From positions 45,194,368 to 45,258,367 of the forward strand of contig OX457064.1 of the NCBI GenBank assembly GCA_949752795.1: a stretch of DNA of 64,000 bases. The letters are read 5' to 3'. Origin of the DNA: Hyperoodon ampullatus. Its lineage: Eukaryota; Chordata; Mammalia; Artiodactyla; Ziphiidae. Positions within the stretch are counted from its first letter, which is position 1, and every line of letters begins with the position of its first letter. The notes beneath the pieces were generated by a model. That model did no database searches, was not told the origin of the DNA, and saw only the letters and a program-made list of their open reading frames with translations. The position numbers and the translations under genes were made by a program. Of this stretch, positions 36,140-48,061 are shown one piece after another.

Positions 36140-37000
36140 TTAATAAACAAACTGTTGCAGTTTGTTTAACTATGACACATTTTTAGACCTCCCTCTCAGT
36201 AAGACTTGGAGTCTATACTCCTCCCTTTGAATCTGTGTTGGCTTGTGATTTCTTAGAACAATGTAATACCGTGGAAATGATACTTCAGCACTTCTGAGGT
36301 TTGTTCAGAAAAGGCCATGTGCTTCTGCTGGGTTCTTTTGGAATACTTGCTCTCTGGAAACTCTCTTTAGGATGCTCCCTCTTAAAACTCAGTTACCATG
36401 GGGTGAGAAGCCTACACCATATTGAGAATCCATAAAGAAGTGCCCTTATCAACAGAACTGGCTAAATCCAGCCTTGATGCCATTTGAGCTCAAGTCCCAG
36501 ATTATATACATGAAGAAGCCTCTAAGGTGTTCTAGTTTCCAGCCATTTGCATGACCCCCATGCATTTGAATCTTCTTATCTGAAGTATCAGAGCAGAAGT
36601 AAGCCATCTCTGCTGTACCCTGTCCAAATACCCCACCCAAGGAATTTTTTAGCATAATAAATTATAATTATTTTATGCCACTAATTTGTCTTTTTAAAAT
36701 TTTATTTTAAGCATATTGGAGTAGAGTTGATTAACAATGTTGTGTTAGTTTCAGGTGTACAGCAAAGAGATTCAGTTATACATATATATGTATCTATTCT
36801 TTTTCATATTCTTTCCCATTTAGGTTATTACAGAGTATTGAGCAGAGTCCCCTGTGCTATACAGTAGGTCCTTGTTGGTTATCTGTTTTAAATATAGCAG
36901 TGTGTACATGTCAATCCCAAACTCCCAGTCTGTTCCTCCCCCCATTATGCCACTAATTTTGGGTTAAGTTTTGTGTGGCAGTTAATACTGGAGCATCATT
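36140..37000 (+). mobile_element. MLT1 (ERVL-MaLR) LTR, plus strand, split by an L1
   Basis: 'ctttgaatctgtgttggctt' (36226 on), then 'gaaaaggccatgtgcttctg', 'atgaccccc' and the near-terminal 'agcataataaattataatta' with 'tatgccactaattttgggtt' give the MLT1 order from U3 to the end. The final part continues at 36945 after an L1 insertion. Confidence 0.8.
36688..36944 (-). mobile_element. LINE-1 3' end, minus strand, inside MLT1
   Basis: A 257-base antisense L1 3' end ('ttttattttaagcatattgg', 'gttagtttcaggtgtacagc', 'cccctgtgctatacagtagg'), extremely 5'-truncated. A perfect 15-base duplication 'ttatgccactaattt' lies at 36673-36687 and 36945-36959, so the MLT1 sequence rejoins exactly. Confidence 0.95.
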
Positions 37001-37215
37001 AACAATCTGTATGTAAAATTTTCTTTCTTGTGTGTGTTGAGAAAATTTCAAATCCTAGGTTAACTTCTTGGCTCTACATGCAGAATACAGCTAAAGTTCT
37101 TTTTTTTTCAACAGTCATGTAAAAGTGCATTTTAGCCAAAATGCTTAATATGTGCAAATAAGTGTGTGTTATATCCAGTCAACTAAAAGTAATTCATTAT
37201 AACTGGATCAAGGAA
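37001..37215. other. Unique DNA
   Basis: No feature seen. Confidence 0.3.
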
Positions 37216-38310
37216 CTTGAGAATAAGAGTGGCTAGAAACAAAGGTGGAAATGTAAGCACCAGATCATGAAAGTTCTTATAGGTCAAATTGAGAAGTTAA
37301 GTTTATGCTAAGGGCAATGAGAAACTGCTTATTTAAAGCTGTTTTGTCTCTTGCTCATATTTACATTTCAGAAAGATCTGTGGGTTTTAATGGTTTCTGG
37401 ATTTCAGGGGTTAGTCTGAGGATAAAGTGGCCAGTTAGAAAACTGTCATAGTAATTGAAGTAAAATATGGTAGAGATCTCACTTACATTAGTGGCAGTGT
37501 AGATGGAAGAAACTTGACAAATTCAATAGATGATTATAAGGTAGAATCAATAGAAATGTGTGATATATTGAATGCAGGTAGTTGGGACAGACAGAAAAGT
37601 CAGGAATGGCATGACCACCTAGGTGAAAGTGAGCCAAGTGGAGAATAATAGAGGAGGCTAAGATTGGAGGGGAAGGTAGGCAGTAGACAATAAACTGTGA
37701 GTTTGACATGTTGAGTTGGGTCAATAGATTGCATTAGAGTCTAGTTAATGACTTATAGAGTACCCTCTCACATTGGGTTTGGCAAAGTGACTTGGCTTTG
37801 GAATAATGGAAGACCTGACAAAAGCAGATGCTTAAAAACATGTTTGTACTTCCTTTCTTGGATTCTTGCTGCCACTACTACAATAAGTCTGAACTAGCCT
37901 GGTGGAAGGATGTAAGAGACAAATAGAATCAAGTTGACCTACTTCACCTGAGGTCATCTGAAACCAGCCAGATCCCATATGACTGGCCAGTAACTGCTGA
38001 CACATGAAAAAGTCCACTTGTGATTAACAACAACAAAAAAAAGGAGCTCTAAAATATCCAGGGAAGGAACATGCAGCAAGGTAAGAAGAAAATATAGCAA
38101 GATAGCATCCATTAAAACCAAGGAGAAAGAATATTCGAAAAGGAAGATATGGTATAAAACACCATTGAAAAGTCAAATAAGATTGTGGCTGATGAAACTT
38201 ACACTGGATTTAGCAACACTGAGGTCATTAATGATCCTGAAGAGGGCAACTTCATGTAGTAGTAAAATGATGGCACTGGGTCCACCTTGATTGCCGAGAA
38301 AACTATCAAT
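37216..38310 (-). mobile_element. LINE-2 fragment, minus strand
   Basis: Antisense L2 ORF2: 'accagatcatgaaagttctt', 'ctaagggcaatgagaaact', 'tgtgagtttgacatgttgag', and at the right end 'aaagtcaaataagattgtgg' with 'ggatttagcaacactgaggt', which is the reversed polymerase region around the 'AFDTVDH' block. The middle is decayed. No intact frame. Confidence 0.65.
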
Positions 38311-38885
38311 AATGTTTCTTTTCTTTTTTAGAAATTGAAAATACTTGTCTCTATGAGCAGGCTGAATTAATTAGAAATTTGTCTCCTGTAATCAATCAGA
38401 TGCTCTAAGTATGAATTAATTATAAAAGAGTAAACAGATACCTAAAAAAAAAACCTTTTTTGATATGCATGACAATTTCTAGTGATGGAATGCATGGTAA
38501 ACCTTGCCAAGTCTACCACATTAAAAAAAATTCTCACGTTTAGAATTTATCCATATTCTCTCAACTCTATCCTGATTACAAGGGGCTTTTGTTGTTTTGA
38601 AGAATAATGCATGCGCCATAGTTTAATAGCACTATGACAAATTTGAGTTAAGTAGCTTCCCTTTTGTTATAGAGGGCAATAGCAACATTGCATATTCACC
38701 AATTATTGCCTCCAATCTTCTTCTCTTTTCTTTTAATTTGTTCTGACTTTGAGAGGACAGTGAGAGAGTTTTCCGTCAAAGAAGGCAAAGAGTCATTAGA
38801 CTGTACAGTCACATGGTCATTAGAATAGGTGATTCCAAAGGTTTATTCTATGTTCCACAGGTTATAAAGTAGTCTTTTTATGTAG
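38311..38885. other. Unique DNA, no gene seen
   Basis: No feature recognised. Confidence 0.35.
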
Positions 38886-38889
38886 TAGG

Positions 38890-39660
38890 AGATGAGCTAC
38901 ATCCAGTGAGAGAAAACGTTTCTCCTAAACTGTTGGTGGGAATGTAAATTGGTTTAGCCACTATGGAGAACAGTATGAGGGTCCTTAAAAAACTAAAAAT
39001 AGAATTACCATATGATCCAGCAATCCCACTCCTGGGCATATATCCAGAGAAAACTCTAAATCGGAAAGAAACATGCACCCCAGTGTTCATGGCAGCACTA
39101 TTTACAATAGCCAGACATGGAAGCAACTGAAATGTCCATCAACAGATGAATGGATAAAGAAGATATGGTATATATGTACAGTGGACTATTACTTAGCCAT
39201 AAAAAAGAATGAAATAATATCATTTGCAGCAACATGGATGGACCTAGAAATTATTATATTAAGTGAAGTAAGTCAGAGAAAGACAAATATCATATGACTT
39301 ATATACAGAATCTAAAATATGATACAAATGAACTTATTTACCAAACAGAAATAGACTCACAGACATTGAAAACAAACTTACGGTTACCAAAGGGGAAAGG
39401 GGGGGGAGGAACAAATTAGGAGTGTGGGATTAGCAGATACAAACTACTATATATAAAAATAGATAAACAACAAGGTCTTACTGTATAGCGCAGAGAACTA
39501 TACTCAATATCTTATAATAACCTATAGTGGAAAAGAATATGAAAAACCTGTATTCATATAACTGAATCTCCTTGCTGTGCACCGAAAGTAATACAGCATT
39601 GTAATTGAACTATACTTCAAGAAAATAAATAAATTAATTAATTAAAAATAAAATAAAATA
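38890..39660 (+). mobile_element. LINE-1 3' end, plus strand
   Basis: End of ORF2 and 3' UTR in sense orientation. The frame 39073-39297 reads '[20 protein letters not shown]' and 'YYLAIKKNEII', the standard L1 C-terminal motifs. The 3' UTR follows ('aggtcttactgtatagcgca') and an A-rich tail of AAAT/AATT units ends near 39660. Confidence 0.9.
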
Positions 39661-39808
39661 TGAGTCTGACTGAATTCCTATATTCAGTGAACTTGAGTTT
39701 CTCTATAGCAATTAAATTTGTGGAATTCTCATGGAATTTTTTTTTTAAACTTAGGGCTGACTATAAAAGTCAGACACAATATAAAATTTTAAAAATAAAC
39801 GTACTATA

Positions 39809-40068
39809 AGCTGGGACGAAGTGAGAGAGGGGCATGGATTTATATATACTACCAAATGTAAAATAGATAGCTAGTGAGAAGCAGCCGCATAGCACAGGGA
39901 GATCAGCTCGGTGCTTTGTGACCACATAGAGGGGTGGGATAGTGAGGGTGGGAGGGAGAGCAAGAGGGAGAACATATGGGGATATATGTATATGTATTCC
40001 TGATTCACTTTGTTATAAAGCGGAAACAAACACACCATTGTAAAGCAATTATACTCTAATAAAGATGT

Positions 40069-40110
<42 letters not shown>
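39809..40110 (+). mobile_element. Cetartiodactyl LINE-1 3' UTR, plus strand
   Basis: A short 3' end only: 'agcacagggagatcagctcg' through 'cactttgttataaagcgg' and 'attatactctaataaagatg', then an (AAAT)n tail. The flanks 'aagctgggacg' (39809) and 'aagttgggatg' (about 40112) look like a mutated duplication. Confidence 0.88.
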
Positions 40111-40112
<2 letters not shown>

Positions 40113-40113
40113 A
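40068..40113. repeat. (AAAT)n microsatellite at the L1 tail
   Basis: About 11 AAAT units grown from the poly-A tail of the L1 3' end. Confidence 0.95.
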
Positions 40114-40148
40114 GTTGGGATGTTATTGCAAAAAAAAAAAAAAATGTA

Positions 40149-40354
40149 GGGCTTCCCTGGTGGCGCAGTGGTTGAGACTCTGCCTGCCGATGCAGGGGGC
40201 ACGGGTTCGTGCCCCGGTCCGGGAGGATCCCACATGCCGCGGAGCAGCTGGGCCCGTGAGCCATGGCCACTGAGCCTGCACATCCGGAGCCCGTGCTCCA
40301 CAACGGGAGAGGCCACAACAGTGAGAGGCCCATGTACTGCCAAAAAAAAAAAAA
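40149..40354 (+). mobile_element. CHR-type SINE (plus)
   Basis: 'gggcttccctggtggcgcag' head, 'gggttcgtgccccggtccg' around the B box, and a full body with an A tail. The duplication 'aaaatgta' lies at 40141-40148 and 40352-40359. It lies 35 bases from the L1 tail. Confidence 0.97.
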
Positions 40355-40359
40355 ATGTA

Positions 40360-40665
40360 AATCACCCAAATAATTAACAATAATTATTGTTATATTATGT
40401 TCAATTTCTTGAATATAGTTTAATATAAACACACAAACAGTTCTGAATCTTGAGCTCTTTAAATTTACTATTATATCATGATTTTTCTAGGGCATTTCCA
40501 TTTCTTTAAAAACTTTAATATTCTGTATGATGTCAATTAAATGAATATGTCATAATTGCTTGTTCACTTGCTTGTTACTCAATAAGGTATTTTTCTCAAT
40601 TTTTGAGACTATATATCCGCAGACAAAAAAGTGTTTTGTTCTGTAAAAGATACTGTCAAGAAAAT
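40360..40665. other. AT-rich unique DNA
   Basis: No feature seen. Confidence 0.35.
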
Positions 40666-40669
40666 GAAA

Positions 40670-41830
40670 AGACAAGTTACAGAATGGAAGAAAATTCCTG
40701 AAAATCATATGTCACCTATCTGATGACTTGTATCCAGAATATAAGAACCTGCAAAATTCAACAGCAAGAAAGTAAAGAAGACGTCTTAAAAATGAACAAA
40801 AACTCTGAATAGACATTTTACCAAAGAGGACATACAGATGGAAAATAAGCATATTATAAGATGCTCAATATCATTAGGCTTTGGGGAAAAGCAAATTAAA
40901 ATCACAATGAAATGACACTGAATACTATTAAAAATTGCTATAATAAAAAGTGAAAACACAAGTGCTGGCAAGGGTGCACAGAAGCTGGATCACTTGTACA
41001 TTGCTGATGGGAATATAAAATTGGGCAGTCATTATGAAAAACAGTTGTCAGTTTCTCATAAAGTTAATAATACACTTACCATATGACCTAGCAATCTCAT
41101 TCTTGGGTATTTATCTTAGAATTTCTGTTCTTGAAAAAGCATAAGAACCTAGGGAACACATCTTAATGTGGAGCCATTTTTGGCTGCTCCAGTGCAGAAG
41201 GAGGAGGTAACTATGGCCATGTAGTGGGTAAAGACAAGGAAGTTCCTAAATATCTCACAATGCACAGGACAACCCCAACAAAGAATTATGTGGCCAAAAT
41301 GTCAATAGCACCAAGCTTGAGAAATCCTGCCTTTGAGAATTGACAACTTATGTTCACAGGAAAACCTGTAAAAAAAGGTTTATATCAGCTTTTTAAAAAA
41401 ATACTCATCCCAAATTCCAGAGTGTCTTCAGTGGATTAATGGATTAAAAAAACTATAGCAAATCCATGTAAAGAAATACTACTAAATCCATACAAATGAA
41501 TATTATTCAGCAAGAAAAATGAACAAACTATTGAAGCACACGACATGGACGAATCACAGAACCATTACGTTGAGTGAAATACTCAGTCTCTCTCAGAGGT
41601 TACATAGATTATGATTCCATTTATAAAACATTCACTGAAACGCAGAACTATAACGATGAACAGAGCAATTGTTTCGGAGAGGTCAGGGTTCGGGAAGAGT
41701 GTGATTACAAAGGGACAGCACAAAATGCTTTGGGAGTGGGGTGATGCAACTCTTTTGCATACTGATTGTAGTGGTAGTAACACAGATTTATAACATGTTG
41801 TAATTCATAGTCTATAAATAAAAAAGTAAA
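40670..41830 (+). mobile_element. Old LINE-1, plus strand, split by a MER5A
   Basis: L1 ORF2-end text in sense orientation: 'caaagaggacatacagatgg', 'agctggatcacttgtacatt', 'accatatgacctagcaatct', then after the MER5A 'aaacctgtaaaaaaaggttt', 'cagtggattaatggatt' and 'tattattcagcaagaaaaat', and finally the 3' UTR. Diverged, no open frame. A SINE follows at 41858. Confidence 0.75.
41157..41334 (+). mobile_element. MER5A (hAT-Charlie MITE) inside L1
   Basis: 'acaatgcacaggacaacccc' and 'caaagaattatgtggcc' with 'aaaatgtcaatagcaccaag' and 'gagaaatcctg' are the right half of MER5A in order. The left terminus is worn, so the start is approximate. L1 text continues on both sides. Confidence 0.85.
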
Positions 41831-41857
41831 TTTAAAAAGTAATTTAAAAAAATGTGA

Positions 41858-42060
41858 GGGCTTCCCCGGTGGCGCAGTGGTTGAGAGTCCGCCTGCCGAT
41901 GCAGGGGACATGGGTTCGTGCCCCGGTCTGGGAGGATCCCGCATGCCGCGGAGCGGCTGGGCCCGTGAGCCATGGCCGCTTGGCCTGCGCGTCCGGAGCC
42001 TGTGCTCCACAACGGGAGAGGCCACAACAGTGAGAGGCCCGCGTAACACAAAAAAAAAAA
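41858..42060 (+). mobile_element. CHR-type SINE (plus)
   Basis: Head 'gggcttccccggtggcgcag', B-box region 'gggttcgtgccccggtctg', and a body ending 'cgcgtaacac' with a long A tail. The duplication is 'aatgtga' (41851-41857 and 42068-42074). It is a direct repeat of the copy at 40149, 1.5 kb away. Confidence 0.97.
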
Positions 42061-42074
42061 AAAAAAAAATGTGA

Positions 42075-42924
42075 AATGTTTCCTCCTCTTATATATTCTG
42101 GTTGACTCTATATAGAATTTCTTTAATTTTGGTAGAATTTACTAAGGAAGCCATCTGGGTCAGAAATTTTCTTTCTGGGAAGGTTATAACCTTTAATTCA
42201 ATGATTTCTATAGATTTAGGAATATTAGGGTATAAATTTTTTTTTTCAGTTTTAATCTGTTGTGTCTTGCAAGGAATTTCGCATTCTTTTAAGTTATATT
42301 TACGGGCACAGATTTCTTACTTCACTTATTAACCTTTCAAAATCTGTGGAATCCTTAATGATATCTTCTTTTCACTTCTGATATTTGCAATTTTGTCTTG
42401 GTAATTCTGGCTAGTATTTTATCCATTTTAGAGATACTTTCAAAGAATGAGTATTAGCTTTTAATTATTTTTTCCATTGTTAGTGTTGCTAATATCATTG
42501 ATTTCTACCATTATATTATTTTCTCTTCTGCTCTTTGGGTTTATTTTCCCATCTTTTTCTAGTTGGTTAATCAGGAAGTTGAATTATTCATTTAGGATCT
42601 GTCTTCTTTTTAATATATGCAATTATGTAATAAATTTCTTCCCAAATTTCCTTAGTTGCTTTCCACAAATATTGATGTTGTCTTTTCACTCTAATTCAAT
42701 TCAAACTATTTTCCAGTTTCGTTGGGATTTCTTATTTGATGAATGACTTATTTCAAAATATATTAAACTTAAAATTACTTGGGAATTTTCCTGAATGGGA
42801 ATTATTATTCATTGGTAGTTTGATTAAATTATGATTTTAGTGTATACTTTATCTTTTTAAGCTTTTACTATAGCTAAGCATATGGTTTAATTTATGAAAA
42901 CTCTACATATACTTGGAAACAAAT
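42075..42924 (-). mobile_element. Old LINE-1 ORF2 fragment, minus strand (first part)
   Basis: Antisense L1 ORF2: 'gggtcagaaattttctttct', 'ttaacctttcaaaatctgtg', 'ttctagttggttaatcagg', 'tacttgggaattttcctgaa'. It is interrupted at 42935 by the full-length L1. A short L1 stretch with the same older consensus follows on the far side at 48617 ('gatgtcaattaatttcaatt'). Confidence 0.6.
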
Positions 42925-43309
42925 TGTAATATGATTTTTTAAAAACAATTTTTAACATCTTTATTGGAGTATAATAACTTTACAGTGGTGTGTTAGTTGC
43001 TGCTGTATAACGAAGTGAATCAGCTATATGTATACATTTATCCCGATATCTCCTCCCTCTTGCGTCTCCCTCCCACCCTCCATATCCCACCCCTCTAGGC
43101 GAACAAAAAGCACCGAGCTGTACTCCCTGTGGAATGTGGCTGCTTCCCACTTGCTATCGATTTTACATTTGGTAGTATATGTATGTCCATGCCACTCTCC
43201 CACATGATCCCAGCTTACACTTCCCACTCTGTGTGTCCTCTAGTCCATTCTCGACATCTGCATCTTTATTCCTGTCTTGCGCCTATGTTCTTCAGAACCT
43301 TTTTTTTTT

Positions 43310-46300
43310 CTTTTTTTAGCTTCCATATATAGATGTGTTAGCATATGGTATTTGTTTTTCTCTTTCTGACTTACTTCACTCTGTATGACCGACTCTAGGT
43401 CCATCCACCTCACTACCAATAACTCAATTTCGTTTCTTTTTTATGGCTGAGTAATATCCCATTTATATATGTGCCACATCTTCTTTATCCATTCATCTGT
43501 CGATGGACGCTTAGGTTGCTTCCATGTCCTGTCTATTGTAAATAGAGCTGCAATGAGCATTGTGGTACATGACTCTTTTTGAATTATGGTTTTCTCAGGG
43601 TATATGCCCAGTGGTGGGATTGCTGGGTCATATGGTAGTTCTAATTTTAGTTTTTTAAGGAACCTCCATACTGTTCTCCATAGTGACTGTATCAATTTAC
43701 ATTCCCACCAACAGTGCAAGAGAGTCCCTTTTTCTCAACACCCTCTCCAGTATTTATTGTTTGTAGATTTTTTGATGATGGCCATTCTGACCAGTGTGAG
43801 ATGATACCTCATTGTAGTTTTGATTTGCATTTCTCTAATGATTAGTGATGATGAGCATTCTTTCATGTGTTTGTTAACGATCTGTGTATCTTCTTTGGAG
43901 AAATGTCTATTTAGGTCTTCTGCCCATTTTTGGATTGGGTTGTTTGTTTTTTTGATATTGAGCTGCATGAGCTGCTTGTAAATTTTGGAGATTAATCCTT
44001 TGTCAGTTGCTTCATTTGCAGATATTCTCCCATTCTGAAGGTTGTCTTTTCGTCTTGTTTATGGTTTCCTTTGCTGTGCAAAAGCTTTTAACTTTGATTA
44101 GGTCCCATTTGTTTATTTTTGTTTTTATTTCCATTTCTCTAGGAGGTGGGTCAAAAAGGGTCTTGCTGTGATTTATGTTATAGAGTGTTCTGCCTATGTT
44201 TCCTCTAAGAGTTTTATAGTGTCTGGCCTTACATTTAGGTCTTTAATCCATTTTGAGTTTATTTTTGTGTATGGTGTTAGGGTGAGTTCTAATTTCATTC
44301 TTTTACAGGTAGCTGTCCAGTTTTCCCAGCACAATTTATTGAAGAGGCTGTCTTTTCTCCATTGTATACTTTTGCCTCCTTTATCTAAAATAAGGTGACC
44401 ATATGTGCGTGGGTTTATCTCTGGGCTTTCTATCCTGCTCCATTGATCTATATTTCTGTTTTTGTGCCAGTACCATACTGTCTTGATTACTGTAGCTTTG
44501 TTGTATAGCCTGAAGTTAGGGAGGCTGATTCCCACAGCTCCGTTTTTCTTTCTCAACATTGCTTTGGCTATTTGGCATCTTTTGTGTTTCCATACAAATT
44601 GTGAAATTTTTTGTTAGAGTTCTGTGGAAAATGCCATTGGTAGTTTGATAGGGATTGCACTGAATCTGTAGATTGCTTGGGGCAGTATGGTCATTTTCAC
44701 AATGTTGATTCTTCCAATCCAAGAACATGGCATATCTCTCCATCTGTTTGCATCATCTTTAATTTCTTTCATCTGTGCCTTATAGTTTTCTGCATACAGG
44801 TCTTTTGTCTCTTTAGGTAGGGTTATTCCTAGGTATTTTATTCTTTTTGTTGCAGTGGTAAATGGGAGTGTTTCCTTATTTTCTCTTTCAGATTTTCATT
44901 CATTAGTGTATCGGAATGCAAGAGATTTCTGTGCATTAATTTTTATCCTACTACTTTACCAAATTCATTGATTAGCTCTAGTAGTTTTCTGGTAGAGACT
45001 TTATGATTCTCTATGTATAGTGTCATGTCATCTGCAACAGTGACAGCTTTACTTCTTTTCCAATTTGGATTCCTTTTATTTCTTTTTCTTCTCTGGTTGC
45101 TGTGGCTAAAACTTCCAAAACTATGTTGAATAACAATGGTGAGAGTGGGCAACCTTGTCTTCTTCCTGATCTTAGTGAAATGGTTTCAGTTTTCACCATT
45201 GAGAACAATGTTGGCTGTGGGTTTGTCATATATGGCCTTTATTATGTTGAGATAAGTTCCCTCTATACCCACTTTCTGGAGGGTTTTTATCATAAATGGG
45301 TGTTTAATTTTTTTGAAAGTTTTCCTGCATCTTTTGAGATGATCACATGGTTTTTATCCTTCAATTCGTTAATAAGGTGTATCACATTGATTGATTTGCA
45401 TATACTAAAGAATTCTTGCATTCCTGGGTTATACCCCACTTGATCATGTTGTATGATCCTTTTAATGTGCTGTTGGATTCTGTTTGCTAGTGTTTTGCTG
45501 AGGAATTTTGCATCTGTGTTCATCAGTGATGGTGGCCTGTAGTTTTCTTTCTTTGTGACATCTGTCTGGTTTTGGTATCAGGGTGATGGTGGCCTCATAG
45601 AATGAGTTTGGGGGTGTTCCTCCCTCTGCTGTATTTTGGAAGAGTTTGAGAAGGATAGGCATTAGCTCCTCTGTAAAAGTTTGATAGAATTTGCCTGTGA
45701 AGCCACCTGGTCCTGGGCTTTTGTTTGTTGGAAGATTTTTAATCACAGTCTCAATTTCAGTGCTTGTGATTGTTCTGTTTATATTTTCTGTTTCTTCCTG
45801 GTTCAGTCTCGGAAGGTTGTGCATTTCTAAGAATTTGTCCATTGCTTCCAGGTTGTCCATTTTATTGGCATATTGTTGCTTGTATTAATCTCTCATGATC
45901 CTTTGTAATTCTCCAGTGTCAGTTGTTACTTTCCCTTTCTCATTTCTAATTCTATTGATTTGAGTCTTCTCCCTTTTTTTCTTGATGATTCTGGCTAATG
46001 GTTTATCAATTTTGTTTATCTTCTCAAAGAACCTCCTTTAGTTTTATTGATCTTTGCTATTATTTCCTTCATTTCTTTTTCATTTATTTGTGATCTGATC
46101 TTTATGATTTCTTTCCTTTTGTTAACTTTGAGGTTTTTTTGTTCTTCTTTCTCTACTTGCTTTCTGTGTAAGTTTAGGTTGTTTATTTGAGATGTTTCTT
46201 GTTTCTTGAAGTAGGATTGTATTGCTATAAACTTCCCCCGTAGAGCTGCTTTTGCTCCATCCCATAGGTTTTGGGTCGTTGTGCTTTCATTGTCATTTGT

Positions 46301-47113
46301 TTCTAGGTATTTTTTGATTTCCTCTTTGATTTTTTCAGTGATCTCTTGGTTATTAAGTAGTGTATAGTTTAGCTTCCACGTGTTTGTATTTTTACAGATT
46401 GTTTTCCTGTAACTGGTATCTAGCATTGTGGTCATAAAAGATACTTGATATGATTTCAGTTTTCTTAAATTTACCAAGGCTTGACTTGTGACCCAATATA
46501 CGATCTATCCTGGAGAATGTTCCATGCGCACTTGAGAAGAAAGTGTTTTCTGTTGTTTTTGGATGGAATGTCCTATAAATATCAGTTAAGTCCATCTTGT
46601 TTAATGTATCCTTTAACGGTTGTGTTTCCTTATTTATTTTCATTTTGCATGATCCGTTCATTGGTGAAAGTGGGGTGTTGAAGTCCCCTATGATGATTGT
46701 GTTACTGTCGATTTCCCCTTTTATGGCTGTTAGCATTTGCCTTATGTATTGAGCTGCTCCTATTTTGGGTGCATAAATATTTATATTTGTTATATCTTCT
46801 TCTTGGATTGATCCCTTTATCATTATGTAGTGTCTTTTTTGTCTCTTGTCACAGGCTTTACTTTAAAGAATATTTTGTGTGATATGAGTATTGCTACTGC
46901 AGCTTTCTTTTGATTTCCATTAACATGGAATATCTTTTTCAGTCCTCTCACTTTCAGTTTGTATGTGTCCCTAGGTCTCACATGGGTGTCTTGTAGACAG
47001 CATATATATGGGTCTTGTTTTTGTATTCATTCAGCCAGTCTATGTCTTTTGGTTGGAGCGTTTAATCCATTTACCTTTAAGGTAATTACCAATATGTATG
47101 TTCCTATTGCCAT
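43310..47113 (-). pseudogene. LINE-1 ORF2 (endonuclease/reverse transcriptase), broken
   Basis: ORF2 encodes the endonuclease and reverse transcriptase of L1 target-primed integration. The start is placed at the ATG ending at 47113, which opens 'MAIGTYILVITLKVNGLN' and is followed by an in-frame TGA at codon 29 (47029-47027). Endonuclease residues continue in 46823-46392 ('NTIIIGDFNTPLSP'). Polymerase blocks are at 45860-45462 ('[15 protein letters not shown]', 'ITLIPKP'), 45229-45023 ('[12 protein letters not shown]') and 45152-44943 ('[10 protein letters not shown]', with V where F or Y normally precedes ADD). The C-terminus is at 43968-43441. The reading frame shifts at least five times. 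The span of about 1,268 codons fits the usual ORF2 length. Confidence 0.9.
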
Positions 47114-47171
47114 TTACTTAATTGTTTGGGGTTTTTTGTTGTAGGTCTTTTTCTTCTCTTGTGTTTCTTGC

Positions 47172-48061
47172 CTAGAGAAGTTCCTTTAGCGTTTGTTGTA
47201 AAGCTGGTTTGGTGGTGCTGAATTCTCTTAGGTTTTGCTTGTCTGTAAAGATTTTAATTTCTCTGTTGAATCTGAATGAGATCCTTGCTGGGTAGAGTAA
47301 TCTTGGTTTTAGGTTTTCCCCTTTCATCACTTTAAATATGTCCTGCCACTCCCTTCTGGCTTTCAAAGTTTCTGCTGAAAGATCAGCTGTTAACCTTATG
47401 AGGATTCTCCTGTATGTTATTTGTTGTTTTTCCCTTGCTGCTTTTAGTATTTTTTCTTTGTATTTAATATTTGATAGTTTGACTAATATGTCTATTGGCA
47501 TATTTCTCCTTGGATTTATCCTGTATGGGACTCTCTGCATTTTCTGGACTTGATTAACTATTTCGTTTCCGATATTAGGGGAGTTTTCACCTATAATCTC
47601 TTCAAATGTTTTCTCAGACGCTTATTCTCTTTTTCTTCTGGGACCCCTGTAACTCGCATATTGGTGTGTTTAATGTTGTCCCAGAGGTCTCTGAGACTGT
47701 CCTTAATTCTTTTCATTCTTTTTCCTTTATCCTGCTCTGCAATAGTTATTTCCCCTACTTTAACTTACAGGTCACTTAGCCGTTCTTCTGCCTCTGTTAT
47801 TCTGGTGTTGATGCCCTGTAGGGAATTTTAAATTTCATTTATTGTGCTGTTCATCATTGTTTGTTTGCTCTTTAGTTCGTCTAGGTCCTTGTTAAATGCT
47901 TCTTGTATTTTCTCCATTCTATTTCCAAAGTTTTGGATCGTCTTTACTATCATTAGTCTGAATTCTTTTTCAGGTAGACTGCCTATTTCCTCTTCATTTG
48001 TTAGGTCTGCTGGGTTTTTACCTTGCTCCTTCAACTGCTGTGTGTTTTTCTGTCTTCTCAT
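47172..48061 (-). pseudogene. LINE-1 ORF1 (RNA-binding chaperone), broken
   Basis: ORF1 encodes the trimeric RNA-binding protein of the L1 RNP. The N-terminus 48061-47828 starts 'MRRQKNTQQLKEQGKNP' and includes coiled-coil-like 'IQNFGNRMEKIQEAFNKD'. The C-terminal domain at 47540-47172 includes 'EKILKAAREKQQITYRR' and 'LKARREWQDIFKVMKGEN'. The middle (47541-47827) is in another frame, so at least one frameshift separates them. The span of 890 bases, about 296 codons, is slightly below the ~330-370 usual in mammals. Confidence 0.9.

Noticed and set aside
40149..40354. tRNA gene suggested by the A and B boxes
   Set aside because: The tRNA-like head is the 5' part of a SINE. The acceptor and anticodon arms are not preserved and a non-tRNA body follows. 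The same applies to the other eleven copies.
40149..42060. The two plus-strand SINEs as ends of one larger composite element
   Set aside because: Each has its own duplication ('aaaatgta' and 'aatgtga'), so they are independent insertions.
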